Shown piece after piece: positions 22,988 through 34,313 of a stretch of DNA of 64,000 nt. Within the stretch, counting starts at the first letter, position 1, and each line of letters starts with the position of its first letter. Under the pieces are notes generated by a model. That model searched no databases. It saw nothing but the letters and a program-made list of their open reading frames with translations, and was not told where the DNA came from. The position numbers and the translations under genes are program-made. Source of the DNA: Dendrolimus kikuchii (lineage: Eukaryota > Arthropoda > Insecta > Lepidoptera > Lasiocampidae); assembly GCA_019925095.2 (NCBI GenBank), contig CM034401.1, positions 14,420,338 through 14,484,337 of the forward strand, in the 5' to 3' direction.

Positions 22988-23778
22988 ACTATCAAGATTG
23001 ATTTTTGTTTGTAGTTAAAATAATAACGAATTTGCTTTTTTTTTCAATTTATCTTTATATTCATTCAACAAAAAATATTCATACATAAAAATGGTAAGAT
23101 GGAGTTATTAAAATATGTATGTGAAGAAAACCAATTCACATACTACACATTCACCTCATGTTTCAAAAATTAGGATTATTTTTTCTACTGTTCCAAATGT
23201 TATGACTTCTTCAATATAAAGTAGTAAATTATGTTGCCTGAAATCTTTAATTAGGCAAATATTCTCTGATAACATACGAATATACATTAAATACATATTC
23301 ATAATATTTATATAGCTCCAAAGCAGAATAATAATGAGTTGTTGCGTCTAATAATAGGTTAAATAAACACCCGATAACTCTTGAAAAATATGTCCTCTCC
23401 CTTCCAGAACTGAACCGTATAACTCGATGTTGTGTGAATAAGAATTCGCACGTCCGCTTCAGTCAAAATCTGAAAGGGGTTTGAGGGGCTTAAACCTTTT
23501 GTGCCTACACTGCCTTCTTATGCCTCTATATTATGGTGTTCGGGAAATTTCGTGCGTAAGATTGTTTGAGACCCCTTAGCGGCTTATCGCGTAATAATGT
23601 TTATATCCCATCTCCTTTGCGGCATTATTAAAAAAATATTCTTTTATGTAAAAAGAAGTGTGAAATTTTGGTAACAAGACGTAAAAGAAACACATCTATG
23701 CATTCCTGTATTCGTTATTTGGTTAACCAAAACTTTCATTGGAACTTCAAACAGATAGCTGACAATACGCTACAGCTT
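22988..23778. other. AT-rich DNA, nothing recognised
   Basis: No gene or repeat block recognised. Confidence 0.5.
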
Positions 23779-23789
23779 AACAAATTTTA

Positions 23790-23996
23790 TATATTAACAT
23801 TAACAGCCCATAAATGTTCCACTGCTGTGCTTGAGCCTCCCGTTATAGGGGGAGTGGACAGTGTATCCGCCACGCTTTTCCAAGACGGCTTAGCAGGTTT
23901 GACACATTGGTTATCTCAATGTACAGGTTGCATCACGATGTTTTCCTTCAGCGTTGTTAGCACATGGTAATTAGAACAATATGCACATTAGATCAG
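23790..23996 (-). mobile_element. SINE-B, copy lacking the tRNA head
   Basis: The 3' part (CAGCCCATAAATGTTCCACT) and central block (ATCACGATGTTTTCCTTCAG on the plus strand) are present, and the tRNA-related head is missing. A perfect 11 bp duplication AACAAATTTTA at 23779-23789 and 23997-24007 shows 5' truncation at insertion. Confidence 0.82.
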
Positions 23997-24339
23997 AACA
24001 AATTTTACAAATATAAAAAAAGTATATAAATGGAATAGTTACCACAAGTTAAACATGCAAGTATATGCGAATTAAAAAGAAAGTAAAACTGGAATTATCG
24101 TTCTGCGTTGTCGCAAAGAAGGAAATTTAAACCAACCGACCAATAATTTAATTAAGTACATACATGGAAATTTGTGCGCAATAGAGTTGATTACATTTGC
24201 GGAAAGATCTTAAAAGGCGAGGGTTTGTTGTTGTTCAGTTGTATTTTTAAAATGTATAGTTAGACATCACCATACTTTCTCAAACGCATAAAGAAGGCAA
24301 TTTTTCAAAACTATAGACGCTCACCCATATCGCCTGATT

Positions 24340-24440
24340 CAAATTTCTTTCATTTAGGTTGCCTGAAAGAAATCGCTTTGAGCGATAAGGCTGCCTATTG
24401 TATTGCTTAGAAAATATTTTAAATATGGTCTGTTTTACAA
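24340..24440 (+). mobile_element. LINE 3' UTR fragment (GATCGCTTTTAGCGATAAGG type)
   Basis: The block GGTTGCCTGAAAGAAATCGC, then TTTGAGCGATAAGGCTGCC, is the hairpin-bearing 3' UTR seen also at 44337-44515 (reverse) and 55655-55800. It is AT-rich and decayed afterwards. Confidence 0.55.
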
Positions 24441-24535
24441 AACATCTCTTTACTTTGGTGATAACCAGTCCTTATAATGAGGTTGTACTAAAATTAACGC
24501 TTTATATTTTAAAATAGTGGGTCTTATTCATAGAG

Positions 24536-24597
24536 AGTTAGAGTAAGTTGAACGCTTCTTTAAGAACCATAAAGAAGCGTTCAAACTTATTCTAACT
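24536..24597. mobile_element. Foldback hairpin, 62 bp
   Basis: The arms AGTTAGAGTAAGTTGAACGC and its near reverse complement continue through CTTCTTTA/TAAAGAAG around a small loop (AGAACCA region). It is preceded by TTATTCATAGAG, like the hairpin at 7273-7359. Probably a foldback MITE. Confidence 0.6.
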
Positions 24598-24949
24598 GTG
24601 TTTAAATAGAATGCCAGCGTAAATGCATGTTCCCACTATAAATCACTGGAGATTATCTTCAGGCGGGTTTTCTCTTTACATGCTTTGGTCTGTGTAGAAT
24701 ATAATTTATTACTTGCATTTAAATTTAAGATAAAATAACAGAAACTAATTTATTCAACTATTCAACGATGTTAAACTTAGACTTTTCACGCGACTTGGTT
24801 CGTGTTAATATCGGGTCTCCTGCGGAAGCTATCCCATTTTCCGAAATAAAAGTTGAATGTCAATTGTTTTCACTTTTTAAAGCTTGATTACAAATACGAA
24901 TATCCAAATGAGTGTCTATGGGATAAAATAACAAAATTTTACCATTCAA

Positions 24950-25309
24950 CTTTCCAAGAAAAAGTTTCTTACTTTTCGGTGGTCTTCTTCCTCTTGGACA
25001 TTTGAAGTGGCGAGGAGGTTGGGGCCTCGAGGAAAACCCCTTTGCTTCGGCTTCTACTCGACAGGCAAAACTACCTGTTGGTGGAGGGGTTTGCAGCCGT
25101 TGGAGCCGGTCTACCGGTGGTCTCTCAACTGCTCTCATCGGCCAGTTTGCGGCCTAGTTAGCCATTCGTTGACGTTAGGTGGCCATCTGTGTCTCCTGGT
25201 GCCCAGTCAGCGGCTTTGTGATCTAAGCGACTTCGTAACATCACCCTGATCAGGCGAGCGTATGAGATCGCGGGAGGTTGGCAGGCAAGTGCGTTCGTTG
25301 ATGGTGCAG
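24950..25309. other. GC-rich island, probably a retroelement fragment
   Basis: The region is far more GC-rich than its flanks (GGTCTACCGGTGGTCTCTCA, CGCGGGAGGTTGGCAGGC). Frames are open on both strands (24860-25138 minus, 25007-25249 plus) but neither resembles a named domain. Such islands in lepidopteran DNA are usually LINE 5' UTR or ORF1 pieces. A SINE-A copy is inserted at its right edge. Confidence 0.4.
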
Positions 25310-25316
25310 AAACTTT

Positions 25317-25525
25317 TTTATTTTTTATTGCAGGAGCTCAGCAGAGAGGCAGACGTCCCACTTGATGTTAAGCGGTTACCATCGCCTATAGACATTTGCA
25401 ACACCAAAGGTGCTACAAATGCGCTGCTGCTCTCTTAAGGGAGGCTGGAACCTGATCACTAATGCCGGAACACAACTCATAGTTGTTATGGCGGGCAGTC
25501 GGGCAAATGCCCTACCACCTGGCTA
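25317..25525 (-). mobile_element. SINE-A, 5'-truncated copy
   Basis: The poly-T start at left, TTATTGCAGGAGCTCAGCAG and the GGTTACCATCGCCTATAGAC block mark the 3' end. The 5' ~100 bp are missing. A 7 bp duplication AAACTTT at 25310-25316 and 25526-25532 flanks it. Truncation plus A-rich tail plus duplication is the signature of LINE-driven retroposition. Confidence 0.83.
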
Positions 25526-25532
25526 AAACTTT

Positions 25533-26244
25533 ATTCTATCTATCAATATTTAGTAAATTATATTGGAGAAAAAACATATTAATCGATCTAATATCAAAGT
25601 TATGTCTTTAAAACACACAGTAAGTTTAGTACACACAGTAGGAAAAACTATCCATGTTAGAGTTTTTAAATAATAAAAAACAACGTTCTAAAATACAAAA
25701 ATGATGGATGAGATTAGTTGTCCGATTTATCTGAGCAAGCACGTGTCGGAGTCCGTTTGCTCCCAATAGCGATTTTAGGATGTAAGCCCAAATTTATGGC
25801 ACCAAGCGATCCGATAAAAATTGTATCGTTCCCCCAGTATTTATCGCTTAACATTGGGTACATGTTTTCCTTTATTTATTTTTTCCAACATTCGAGTGTT
25901 TATTTAGTAAAGCTTTAAGCCCTAAACTTTATTTAAATTTATTAAATTTATGAATAAAAGTTTTTTGCAATTGTTTAGTAGGTATTTTATAGTACCTGGA
26001 AGACATAATTGTCTTTTTAATCAATATAGTTCACTCGTATATTTCAACTATGGAATAGGTACATAATACTACCTATTTTATATTAAAACGATTTATTAAT
26101 ATTCCGCAGGAAAATCGCAAAATGGTCGACACGATTTATTCACTACACTTAATCTGACACGGACTTGCTAGTTTTTAGGGTTCCGTAGCGAAATAATAAA
26201 ATCGGAATTTTTCTTCCCACCTATTTTAATATTATATAAACTTA
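25533..26244. other. AT-rich DNA with an F5 fragment
   Basis: Near 26185 the motif TAGGGTTCCGTAGCGAAATA is an F5 fragment, a repeat also seen degenerate near 19935, 48345, 58890 and 61120. Nothing else recognised. Confidence 0.45.
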
Positions 26245-26350
26245 TTAGAGTTAGGCGTGTTTGCTAAAGAGTTTCTTGCGTCGCTTCTTTTCTTCAAGCC
26301 ACAACATGTTGCGAAGCGGTGGTAAATTAAATGAAGCTTCCATAAACTAA
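26245..26350 (+). repeat. F4 dispersed repeat fragment
   Basis: F4 carries the block GAGTTTCTTGCCGCTTCTTC and ACGTTGCGAAGCGGTG. Here it reads GTGTTTGCTAAAGAGTTTC and CATGTTGCGAAGCGGTGG. Other copies are at 28645-28812 (reverse) and 33422-33612. It is probably a retroelement 3' end; no ORF. Confidence 0.6.
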
Positions 26351-26954
26351 ATAGTAACCATAAACAAAATTAAAACTAAATAATTAAAATGAACAAGTAG
26401 GCGATAGGCTAAATAAAACTTTAACAATACTCATTGACACTTGACATCTTTGTCTTCCAGGATCACGGTTACTGAAAAGTGGCCGAAACGTCGGAATAAT
26501 AAAAACCAAATAAATTACCGCGCTTAAAATCGTTAAAACGTAATTTTAATATAATAAAATCGGAAAAGCTATTTCGTAATTTTTATCTGAATTGTGTCAA
26601 AGTACGGCACAGTCATTTTTACAAAGAAAAACAACTTTCATACGCCGGTATACAAGAAAGAAGTCAAGATTAATTCTGGCCAACCACGTGAAAATGAAAA
26701 CGGATGTTTTTATTTCAAAATGGATTCTTACAGATTTCTTCTTGAAATAGTGAGTCTACCATCGCTTCCAAAGCAATTTTAGCTAGTTTTAAAAAAGAAG
26801 ATGTGACGTAACAACTCCCCAGCAACATAATTATATTTGTTTTACTAAAATGATGACCTGAACTATCTTAAAAATTAAACTACACTATAAAATAAAATAA
26901 AAATGTAAAGATGAAAAAGTACTTTACTATACACTTTTATAGGTATAAAAAAAA

Positions 26955-27680
26955 CGTTTAAAAAACCGACTTCAAAAGCTAAAAAAGTAAAAAGTATAAA
27001 TTAACCTATTTCTAAAGCTATTTTTATTAATATATATTATCTAAACCATCTTAAAGTCGGTCCAAAGTAAAACATAAAAATTTCTATATTTTGAAAATTA
27101 CTAAGCACCGACTTAAAGATGTTTTAGGTAATATATATTAGTAATAATAGCTTTAGAAATAAGTTATTTTATATTTTTTAGTTTTTTAGTTTTTGATGTC
27201 GGTTTTTTTAAACGATTTTATTTTTTTGTTACTTATTAGTGTCTAGCTATGTATGGGTAGACCTACGAAAGGTGCCGCGCTCCTTAAAAAATGTAGGTCC
27301 CAAGAAACGGGAACAAAAAATTTTCGTAAAATGAAAACTACTGGACCAAACGATGTTAAATTTTTAGGGGACCAAATTGCAACTATTCTGCATCAAACTA
27401 AACAAGAATCACGTAAATCGGATCGTAACTCTCAGAGTCATCGGTGTACATATGGAACGGAATGGATTTTTTTTAATAAAAAATGTTCATAAAATGAAAA
27501 CTACTAGACCAAACTATGACAATTTTTTAGGGGACCAAATGGCAGCTATTCCGCGTCAAACAAAAAAGAATCACGTAAATCGGATAATAAATCTGGGAGT
27601 AATCGGTGAACATACATAAAAAAATAAAAAGATCCCGACGAATTGAGAACCTCCTCCTTTTTTTGAAGTCGGTTAAAAAA
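26955..27680. mobile_element. Composite foldback element with TTAAAAAACCGACTTCAAA ends
   Basis: The left part, 26955-27214, is a long imperfect palindrome: arms of about 106 bp, left from TTTAAAAAACCGACTTCAAA, right ending GTCGGTTTTTTTAAACG. The right part, 27245-27680, holds a direct repeat with ~163 bp period (each unit has ATGAAAACTACT, ACCAAAC and TTTTTAGGGGACCAAAT) and ends TTTTTTGAAGTCGGTTAAAA, the inverse of the start. It looks like a DNA-transposon-like unit without transposase. Frames inside (27253-27818) follow the repeat and are probably not genes. Confidence 0.6.
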
Positions 27681-28640
27681 ACTCTAGTTCAGATCACTGT
27701 CCACGGAGAGCGTTCCCAAAATGCTGGCCGCATTTCACGTTGTATGACAATGCTTATAAATGTATTTTACGTGACTGACAGACTAAGAATTTTTATTTTG
27801 AAGGCTATAGGCAGCTGAGGAGTAGGTAATTATTAAACTGATACATAGAATCGTAACAATGTTTCTTAGAGACTTCTTTACAGTCCATAAATGGCTCACC
27901 ACTACGCACATGTCTCAATAAAATAAATAATATTAACCCACAAATGTCCTACTGCTGGATTCGATTCTCCCATTATACGAAATTTTTATATGTCTCAATA
28001 TTAGCTTCTAAAATACATATCACGAAAGAAAAAATCTCAACTAAATAAACAAAGCAAACAAAATGCGTCATAATTAAAATTATTTTCTAATTAGACTTTG
28101 AATGAACAAAATCCACAAATCAAAGCAAACCACAGCAGTCAATGACATCCGAATAATAGTAGACAATGGTATGGCACCAATGATAAATGAAATTACTTTA
28201 ATTAGGATCCTAAAGTGAGCGTATCTCGGCCCCACACACGGCTTTTGGTGTATTTTCTCTGTTTACCTCGGATTTTCATTGTGGCCTCAACCAGTCTGCG
28301 GCGAGCACGATTGAAATTTTTCGAGTGGAAGCGACAGGGCTTACTGAGGTGTCGATGAAAGGTATGACTGGATGTGGTATTCTGTTTTGTACTTGTTGAG
28401 GTAAGGCCTTGACCTCAGCTGTGCAAAAGAAATTTTTTGTAGTTTTCTCATTATTATTCTATAATAATATCAGAGTATGCAGCTGCATATATATTTTATA
28501 TTTAAACGTGAAAAATATATATAAAAGAGCGGCTGTCAAAATATTTTACGTTCAAAATATGATACCCTAAAAATAAACTTTGGAAGCTTGGTATGTAAAT
28601 CGAACCTAAAATTAATGATAGTTTTGAGATAATTAAAGAT
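27681..28640. other. AT-rich DNA with small SINE-B and LINE-3-like traces
   Basis: The segment 27939-27980 (AACCCACAAATGTCCTACTG) is the 3' end of SINE-B only. Around 27690-27760, CCACGGAGAGCGTTCCCAAA and GCTGGCCGCATTTC recall the LINE-3 3' UTR in reverse. No gene seen. Confidence 0.4.
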
Positions 28641-28644
28641 AGTG

Positions 28645-28812
28645 AAATTCATATCCAAATTTTTTTATTCAAAATAAGTACTGCTGGAGTACACTTTTTG
28701 AAGGTCATACATATAAGTCAAAATTAAAATTTACTTCCTATTCCATGTACACCGGTTCACAACGTGTTATTGTTGTTAAGGAGAAGAAGCGGTAAGAAAC
28801 TCCCTAGCAAAA
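28645..28812 (-). repeat. F4 dispersed repeat
   Basis: Reverse orientation: TTTGAAGGTCATACATATAA, then CACAACGTGTTATTGTTG and GAGAAGAAGCGGTAAGAAAC. It aligns by eye with 33422-33612. Confidence 0.62.
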
Positions 28813-29649
28813 CGACTACCTAAAAAATATTTTTCTTCTATTTATTTATATATATTATTCTTCTATTTATTATTATATATTATGTTTATTGCAGTAATGA
28901 TTGTTTTTAAGCAAAGATTGTGTTTATGCCGTACTTGTAACTGTTTAGTGAATTTTGGCTTTTCGAGATGTCATAAGAACGCCGTCGGTTGGTGTCAGAC
29001 ATAGACCTATAAGTTTGCTTGAAGCTGTATTTGACGAGACGAGAGAAATACAAAACTAATGTTGATTTAAAGAATAGTCCAAGAGGCCTTGCAACCAAAA
29101 CCGTCACACATTCCTAATAATCGATCTTTTACTATAAAGTGCGCTCGTGTACCTTCCAGTAGAATATTATCCATTTAGCACCAGTACTTTGGGGTTCAAC
29201 ACAATAAATAAACTGCGGAGACAAGCCACTGCTGTCTGCAGCGTTGGCAATTGAAATTTTATCCTTGCTTTATATGTATCGGTTTCAATAAATTCGTGTG
29301 AAATAAACAAATATCCCAGTCTATTTGAGATTTAAAATCATAATCTGTTATAATATATTTATGCATACTTTCGGAAACATAATAAAATATGTTTCTTATT
29401 TAAAACATTTGTTTTTACACTAATAAAAGTGTGCTTTTACATATTTACAGCGTCTATATTCAAATTGTAAATCAATATTATGTAAGAAGAATACTAGTAA
29501 GTATGTGGTGTGTGTTATTCACTATAAAGTATAGATACATTGTAAGTTTACACTCGTAAAATTTGGGGATACTTGTACGATTTAGTTCGGAATTGTGATA
29601 CACTGTTTAAATATCAATTTTAAGTTATTGACATCATCCGCTGGGCTTT
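28813..29649. other. AT-rich DNA, no gene recognised
   Basis: No gene recognised. A TATAAAG motif near 29133 precedes a slightly GC-richer patch (to ~29260) with AATAAATAAACTGCGGAG, but no LTR ends were found. Confidence 0.4.
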
Positions 29650-30510
29650 TGTCAGTGTCGGCGTACCGGCCGTATTAGAACCAAGTGGCTTGGTACACGA
29701 CGGTGTCAAGAGGCCGGATGGTATGTCACTTATTTCTTATAAGATGGGGCATCCGCTTGTTTGGGACGCGACATGTGTCGGCACTCTGGCGGCTTAATAT
29801 CTTCCAATAACTGAATTAGATGCTGACAACGATGCTACAAAAGCTGAAGCTCTCAAGCGGCGCAAACATGGAACCTTTTTTTTATTTATTTTATTGCAGG
29901 AGTTCAGCATAGATGGAAAGCGGTTACCATCGCCTATGGACATTTGCAACACCAAAGGTGCTACAAATGCGTTGCTGCTCTCTTAAACGACCATGGAACC
30001 TTGTCACTCATGCCGGAACACAACTCAAGGTTGTTATGGCGACGTACTTTAGACCAGGGGTGGTAGCCATCCAGTCGGGCAAATGCCTTACCACCTGATT
30101 GTGGGTTGTTTCGTCGCCTCTTACGACAGGCCGCCCGGTCGCAGGAAATGGAAAACGAACCTTAGGAAGGGGTTACACATTTGTGTCGTTTGGAGTTAAA
30201 ACGTTAGAGTTTCTTCAAAGAAATTTGCAATAAACTCTTTGAAGCTACCGTGATCAGAAGGCTGGAGCATAATTCGCCCGATGAATAAGTATCGCTATAC
30301 AGCGCGGCAATGCAGCCAGCCTTCTGGGCACGCTCCTCCCTGGCAGCGATTTTTTACATAGTCTTTAATCTATGTTTAATTTTATAAGTTAGTTTACTTT
30401 TAGTATTTAATTATATTTTTTAAGTTAGTTTTGATATTGTAGTTAATAATTAAAATTCTTAAATTTTGTATCTAAAATAAAGTTATTGAGTTTTTAATCC
30501 TCGAGAGACA
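29650..30510 (+). mobile_element. LINE-3 reverse transcriptase C-terminus and 3' UTR, split by SINE-A
   Basis: Motifs in order: LEPSGLVHDGVKRPDGM, LVWDATCVGTLAA, EALKRRKHG before the insertion, then (30157 onward) YTFVSFGVKTLEFLQ and a stop. They match the C-terminal part of a LINE family common in Lepidoptera. The 3' UTR follows, with GTGATCAGAAGGCTGG, CAGCCAGCCTTCTGGGCACG and an AATAAAG signal near 30477. One stop already interrupts the first part, so the LINE was probably inactive. SINE-A occupies 29878-30156. Confidence 0.78.
29878..30156 (-). mobile_element. SINE-A inserted in LINE-3
   Basis: It begins with a T-rich run on the plus strand (TTTATTTATTTTATTGCAGG) and ends after GTCGCAGGAAATGGAAAAC, about 25 bp short of the full 5' end. 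A perfect 7 bp duplication GAACCTT at 29871-29877 and 30157-30163 flanks it. Without the insertion the LINE-3 frame runs on across the junction, which confirms the boundaries. Confidence 0.88.
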
Positions 30511-30539
30511 TTTTTTTGTTCTTTTTATTTATTAAATAA

Positions 30540-30775
30540 CTAGCTGTCCCAGCAGACGTCGTCCTGCCCGGAAAAGCTTCAATCAAAGCTTCAAAGATAT
30601 GCCGACAGCAGCGTCACCTATCGGGTCCAATTGTGAACCAACTCAGAAACCTTCTTTGGCTCATGCACAACCACTTTGCTAAAGATCATCACATGATCAA
30701 ATATATAGTTTACGATTCTATAAAGGACATACAGACAAACATTACATTTTATATATAAAGATAAATTGTGAAATA
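30540..30775 (-). mobile_element. Helitron-like element, 3' CTAG end
   Basis: On the minus strand it ends GCTGGGACAGCTAGTT, as in several elements here (42600, 40202, 47516). The other end, ATTTTATATATAAAGATA, is near 30770. No coding capacity. Confidence 0.45.
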
Positions 30776-31593
30776 GCGAAAGAAAATTAACATGTAGCGC
30801 AACTTAATAATGTAGGGTTTAAAGGCTTTTCAGAGTTAATTTTTTACTAGAATATTGTTACTCCTAGTATTATTATTGTATTATATTCTACGAATTTGGC
30901 TACTGATAATGACGCCTGTAATCTATAGTAGTTTAAGCGTTAGCCTACCTAGTTCATTTCACTGGAGAGTAAAGGTATCAAGTTTGATATCCGAGAGTAC
31001 AAATTTTATAAAGGAACTTCATCGTTTAATTTAGCCTGAGGATTTTATGTCAGTCCTAGAATTGACTATTCTATTATTACACATAACATAATTGACATGG
31101 CTTAGGTATATTCTCATGATGATATTTTGTCTGTCGCCTTAAAAAAACCTGACACCCATAAACCACAGCCCCTGTATCCAATATCGTAGAATATATCGGT
31201 TAGCAGGATCGCGTGCTCACTCCAATATCCATTATGAACGACTCAATACCAATGAAGGGCCACAGACTGGGCTTGAATACAAACAGCGCTGTTTTAGGCA
31301 GCCGAGATCACAGGGTTAGAAACAATGGATAGGACTACCCGTTCGAATTACAAAGTTATTTTGTTTAACGTAATTATTAAAAATATACATTTAAAAATTA
31401 AATGTTATTAGTAAATTTGTGTCAGTAATTTTGTCAAAGCTGCCCATACACAGACATCCGTGTATCTATTGATTTTTACTCGCTTTTACTCCTATTTTGC
31501 TATTGAAGAAAAAATATTCTACCGAGGTTAAACATCTTTTTATAAAATGAATATTATAAGTCAATATTAATTAAAAAAAACTATGCCTTCGTG

Positions 31594-31690
31594 GTGAAGG
31601 TAAAAGGAATGCTCCGGTGGTTCGGGCATGTGGAAAGAATGCACGATGAAAGAATGACTAAACAGATATACAATGCAAAATGATGTATGT
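31594..31690 (+). mobile_element. LINE-1 copy with internal deletion
   Basis: It encodes LRWFGHVERMHDERMTKQIY (31607-31666), then after GCAAAA jumps directly to TGATGTATGT, part of the tail. The last ~75 codons are deleted. No duplication was identified. The internal deletion shows this copy formed or decayed differently from the 5'-truncated ones. Confidence 0.72.
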
Positions 31691-31904
31691 AAAATATTTT
31701 TGTTTATTATTTAAAAACATAAATGCTATGTTATTGGTAATTATTTTTACATAGTATTTAACTTAAAATGAAAAAGTAATATGCAAGACACTTGCTTTGT
31801 TAATAGGTTGACTTGATTTTGACCACTGCCTCATCTGATGCTAAATAAATGGTGGAGGATGGAGTAAGTTACCTAGAAGATGTTTATTCACACGTATCTT
31901 GAAG

Positions 31905-32190
31905 ACACTTAGATTTTATTTACCTGTAGTACGAAAGAGTATTGTCATCTATCGTAAATTAAAATGGCCAGAGATTTTTTCACTGATCGATAGCAAATTT
32001 TATGTAATAAAATATGTGATAATTTTTTTCCTGGGAATTTCGCAGCAATTTTCCCGGGGGCGGTTTGAAGTTCTTCGGATTCATAAAAAATAGCTTTCAC
32101 ACGATACATAGTTTTCACTAAAACGATAGCTGCAATAATTTGTGTCCCGGGAATCCCGCGGGAATTTCAAGTTAAGCGTGGACGAAGTCA
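31905..32190 (-). repeat. F3 dispersed repeat
   Basis: Reverse orientation: GATCGATAGCAAATTTTATG, ATTTTCCCGGGGGCGG, GTGTCCCGGGAATCCCGCGG and the CAAGTTAAGCGTGGACGAAG start block. This copy helps define the left limit of F3. Confidence 0.7.
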
Positions 32191-32194
32191 TGTG

Positions 32195-33420
32195 CATATG
32201 TTAATATAGTTATATAGTTTAAACATATAAGTATAGTCGTTAATATAGTTTAAACATAAAATTCGTTATTAATAATGGCCCGTTCCTATATATTATCTAA
32301 TTAATTATTCATTTGCCTTACTTATCATCGGTTAAAATTTGAAATAAGCTCCATACATGTATCGTCATAGTAAAAAAAAACCAGCCATCAAAGGGTAAAT
32401 AAATTTTTTGGATCCTATCTCTAAATTATTTTCATTATACACTTTCCTAACAAACCTAACACATTAATTACTAGCTAAGACGACACATGAGAGCATGCGG
32501 AGTCTGTGTGAAACAGGATATTAGATCATGTATTCCACATAGACTTCACATGCCACTTCCCTTTCTTCTTTATCTTTGGTCATGTTCCCCGTAATACTTC
32601 ATTCACTGCCTTTATAGCTGGTGCGAGATGTTATCACTCTATAATGTTTTGCTCTTTGATAAATTTGCGGTTCTTTTGCATCGAGGTTTTTGTAACGTGG
32701 TTCATTCTGCTTTTTAATTATTATTGCCTACTCCGCTGGATAAAATGAGAGTATTTTAAATGAAAGACTCGTAAAAAGCCTTCACTGTAGACTTAGTAGA
32801 GCTATGCATTATTAAGATTAGACTGCGTGTTAATTAAAATAATTACTTATATAAAAGTTAAGAAGTAGGACTGGTTCCATAAGAATTAATCGGATGAAGA
32901 ACCTAGGTGAAACTGCTGGTTAAGGTATTAAGTATATTGTAGTAACATATTAAGTATTTGTATAGCTGCTAAACTATACAACAATATGTTTACTGTCCTC
33001 TTTCTTGGGGGTTGGTATATCCTTCTTCAATAAGATTCCGAGTGAAATGTTTCTTGCTAAAAAAGGGATACTACACTATTGAAGAATACTTAAATGACAA
33101 AAATTCATTTACATAGCACCTCGCTCCAACCTCTTATACTAAATTTTGTATAACGTTTTTATTTTTATTTATTTTTTTATCTTGGCATGCCTGTAAGGAA
33201 TTTGTGGAGACATATTGCAGCATAACATTTTAGCACGTCATGTCATTATTATAACTATAATATTATTTTTCTTTCCTTTTATTGTCTTGGTCTTATTGAG
33301 TATGCATTGTTTACTACAACTCCATTAATTCTTCAAAAAGTGATTCTGTAACATACTTCTGTACAAAACTTATTAAAAAACGAATTTGAAATATAAATAG
33401 AATATGAAATATAAAGAAAA
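32195..33420. other. AT-rich DNA, nothing recognised
   Basis: No repeat block shared with the rest of the window and no coding signal. Confidence 0.5.
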
Positions 33421-33421
33421 A

Positions 33422-33612
33422 CAATATTTAGCTAGACGTGTTGCTGGGGAGTTTCTTGCCGCTTCTTCTCCTTTACAGCATCAACACGTTGCGAAGCGGT
33501 GTACATAGAATAGGAAGTAAAAAATTAAATTTTACCTTACATGTATGACCTTCAAAAAGTGTTCTCCAGTGGAACTTATTTTGAATTTGAGACTTTTGAA
33601 TTTGAATTTACT
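33422..33612 (+). repeat. F4 dispersed repeat, best copy
   Basis: It reads TTAGCTAGACGTGTTGCTGG, GAGTTTCTTGCCGCTTCTTC, ACACGTTGCGAAGCGGTG, and ends in TTTTGAATTTGAGAC and a TTGAATTTGAATTT run. The simple-sequence end suggests the 3' end of a retroposon. Confidence 0.65.
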
Positions 33613-33943
33613 TCAGTTTGCTCAAGCTGTTGTATATTTGCAGGTTTATAAAGGTTCAGGTGTACGTAACGTATTTATAATTTTGGGTTTTATGCCGGTA
33701 CTTGAAATATGTGATGATTGATGCGATTATTATGAATATCTATATTTCCTTTACTGATATGTGAATATGAATCGGTTTATCTGAATACTTGAACAAGTTT
33801 TTTTAGGTGTCTCTTCACCACACTGTTATATAAATTTATGAAACTTAGTACATAATTTTGATATGCATGAAAACACTATTTTATTTGATACATATCTATC
33901 CTATGAGTATGAGATATTCAATAAATTTAACATATAATATATA

Positions 33944-34135
33944 AACCCGTCTTTCTAATTAGGTTTGTCTGCGTAAACTTCAGGTTTATTTTATAACTAA
34001 ATAACTTAATAATATGTTATTATTCATATAATTTATTTAGTTACATATTTATACAACAGATATTTGGTAATTAGATATTTCAAAATAAAATAAACCTGAA
34101 GTTTACACAGACAAAGCTAATTAGAAAGACGGGTT
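33944..34135. mobile_element. Palindromic MITE, 192 bp, TA target
   Basis: Terminal inverted repeats of about 50 bp start AACCCGTCTTTCTAATTAG and differ at only a few positions. TA lies directly outside both ends (33942-33943 and 34136-34137). The central ~90 bp is AT-rich. Size, TIRs and TA target fit a non-autonomous Tc1/mariner-type element. Confidence 0.8.
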
Positions 34136-34259
34136 TACTTTAAAATATTTTATAAGATAATATTAAATATAATAGAGACATCGAGATACATATCTTCTCG
34201 AAGACTATAAGACAGTTTACGAGAGAGTCAAAAGATTGTAAGTACTTATTAGGTCTGTT

Positions 34260-34313
34260 ATGTCTTCTGTATACACTGTCTTACATTCGTAAGACAGTGT
34301 TTACAGAAGACAT
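34260..34313. repeat. 54 bp hairpin
   Basis: Arms of 25 nt (left starts ATGTCTTCTGTATACACTG) pair with one mismatch around the loop ATTC. Nearby, AAGACAGTTTACGAG at ~34210 is a partial third copy of the arm motif. It could be a small foldback remnant or a transcribed hairpin; the sequence does not decide. Confidence 0.65.

Noticed and set aside
27253..27818. Three overlapping plus-strand frames as a small gene
   Set aside because: They follow the two direct units of a repeat element; the peptides are repeat-derived and without a domain.
34260..34313. Rho-independent terminator
   Set aside because: A bacterial feature, and the window shows eukaryotic retrotransposons throughout; there is no T-run after the stem.
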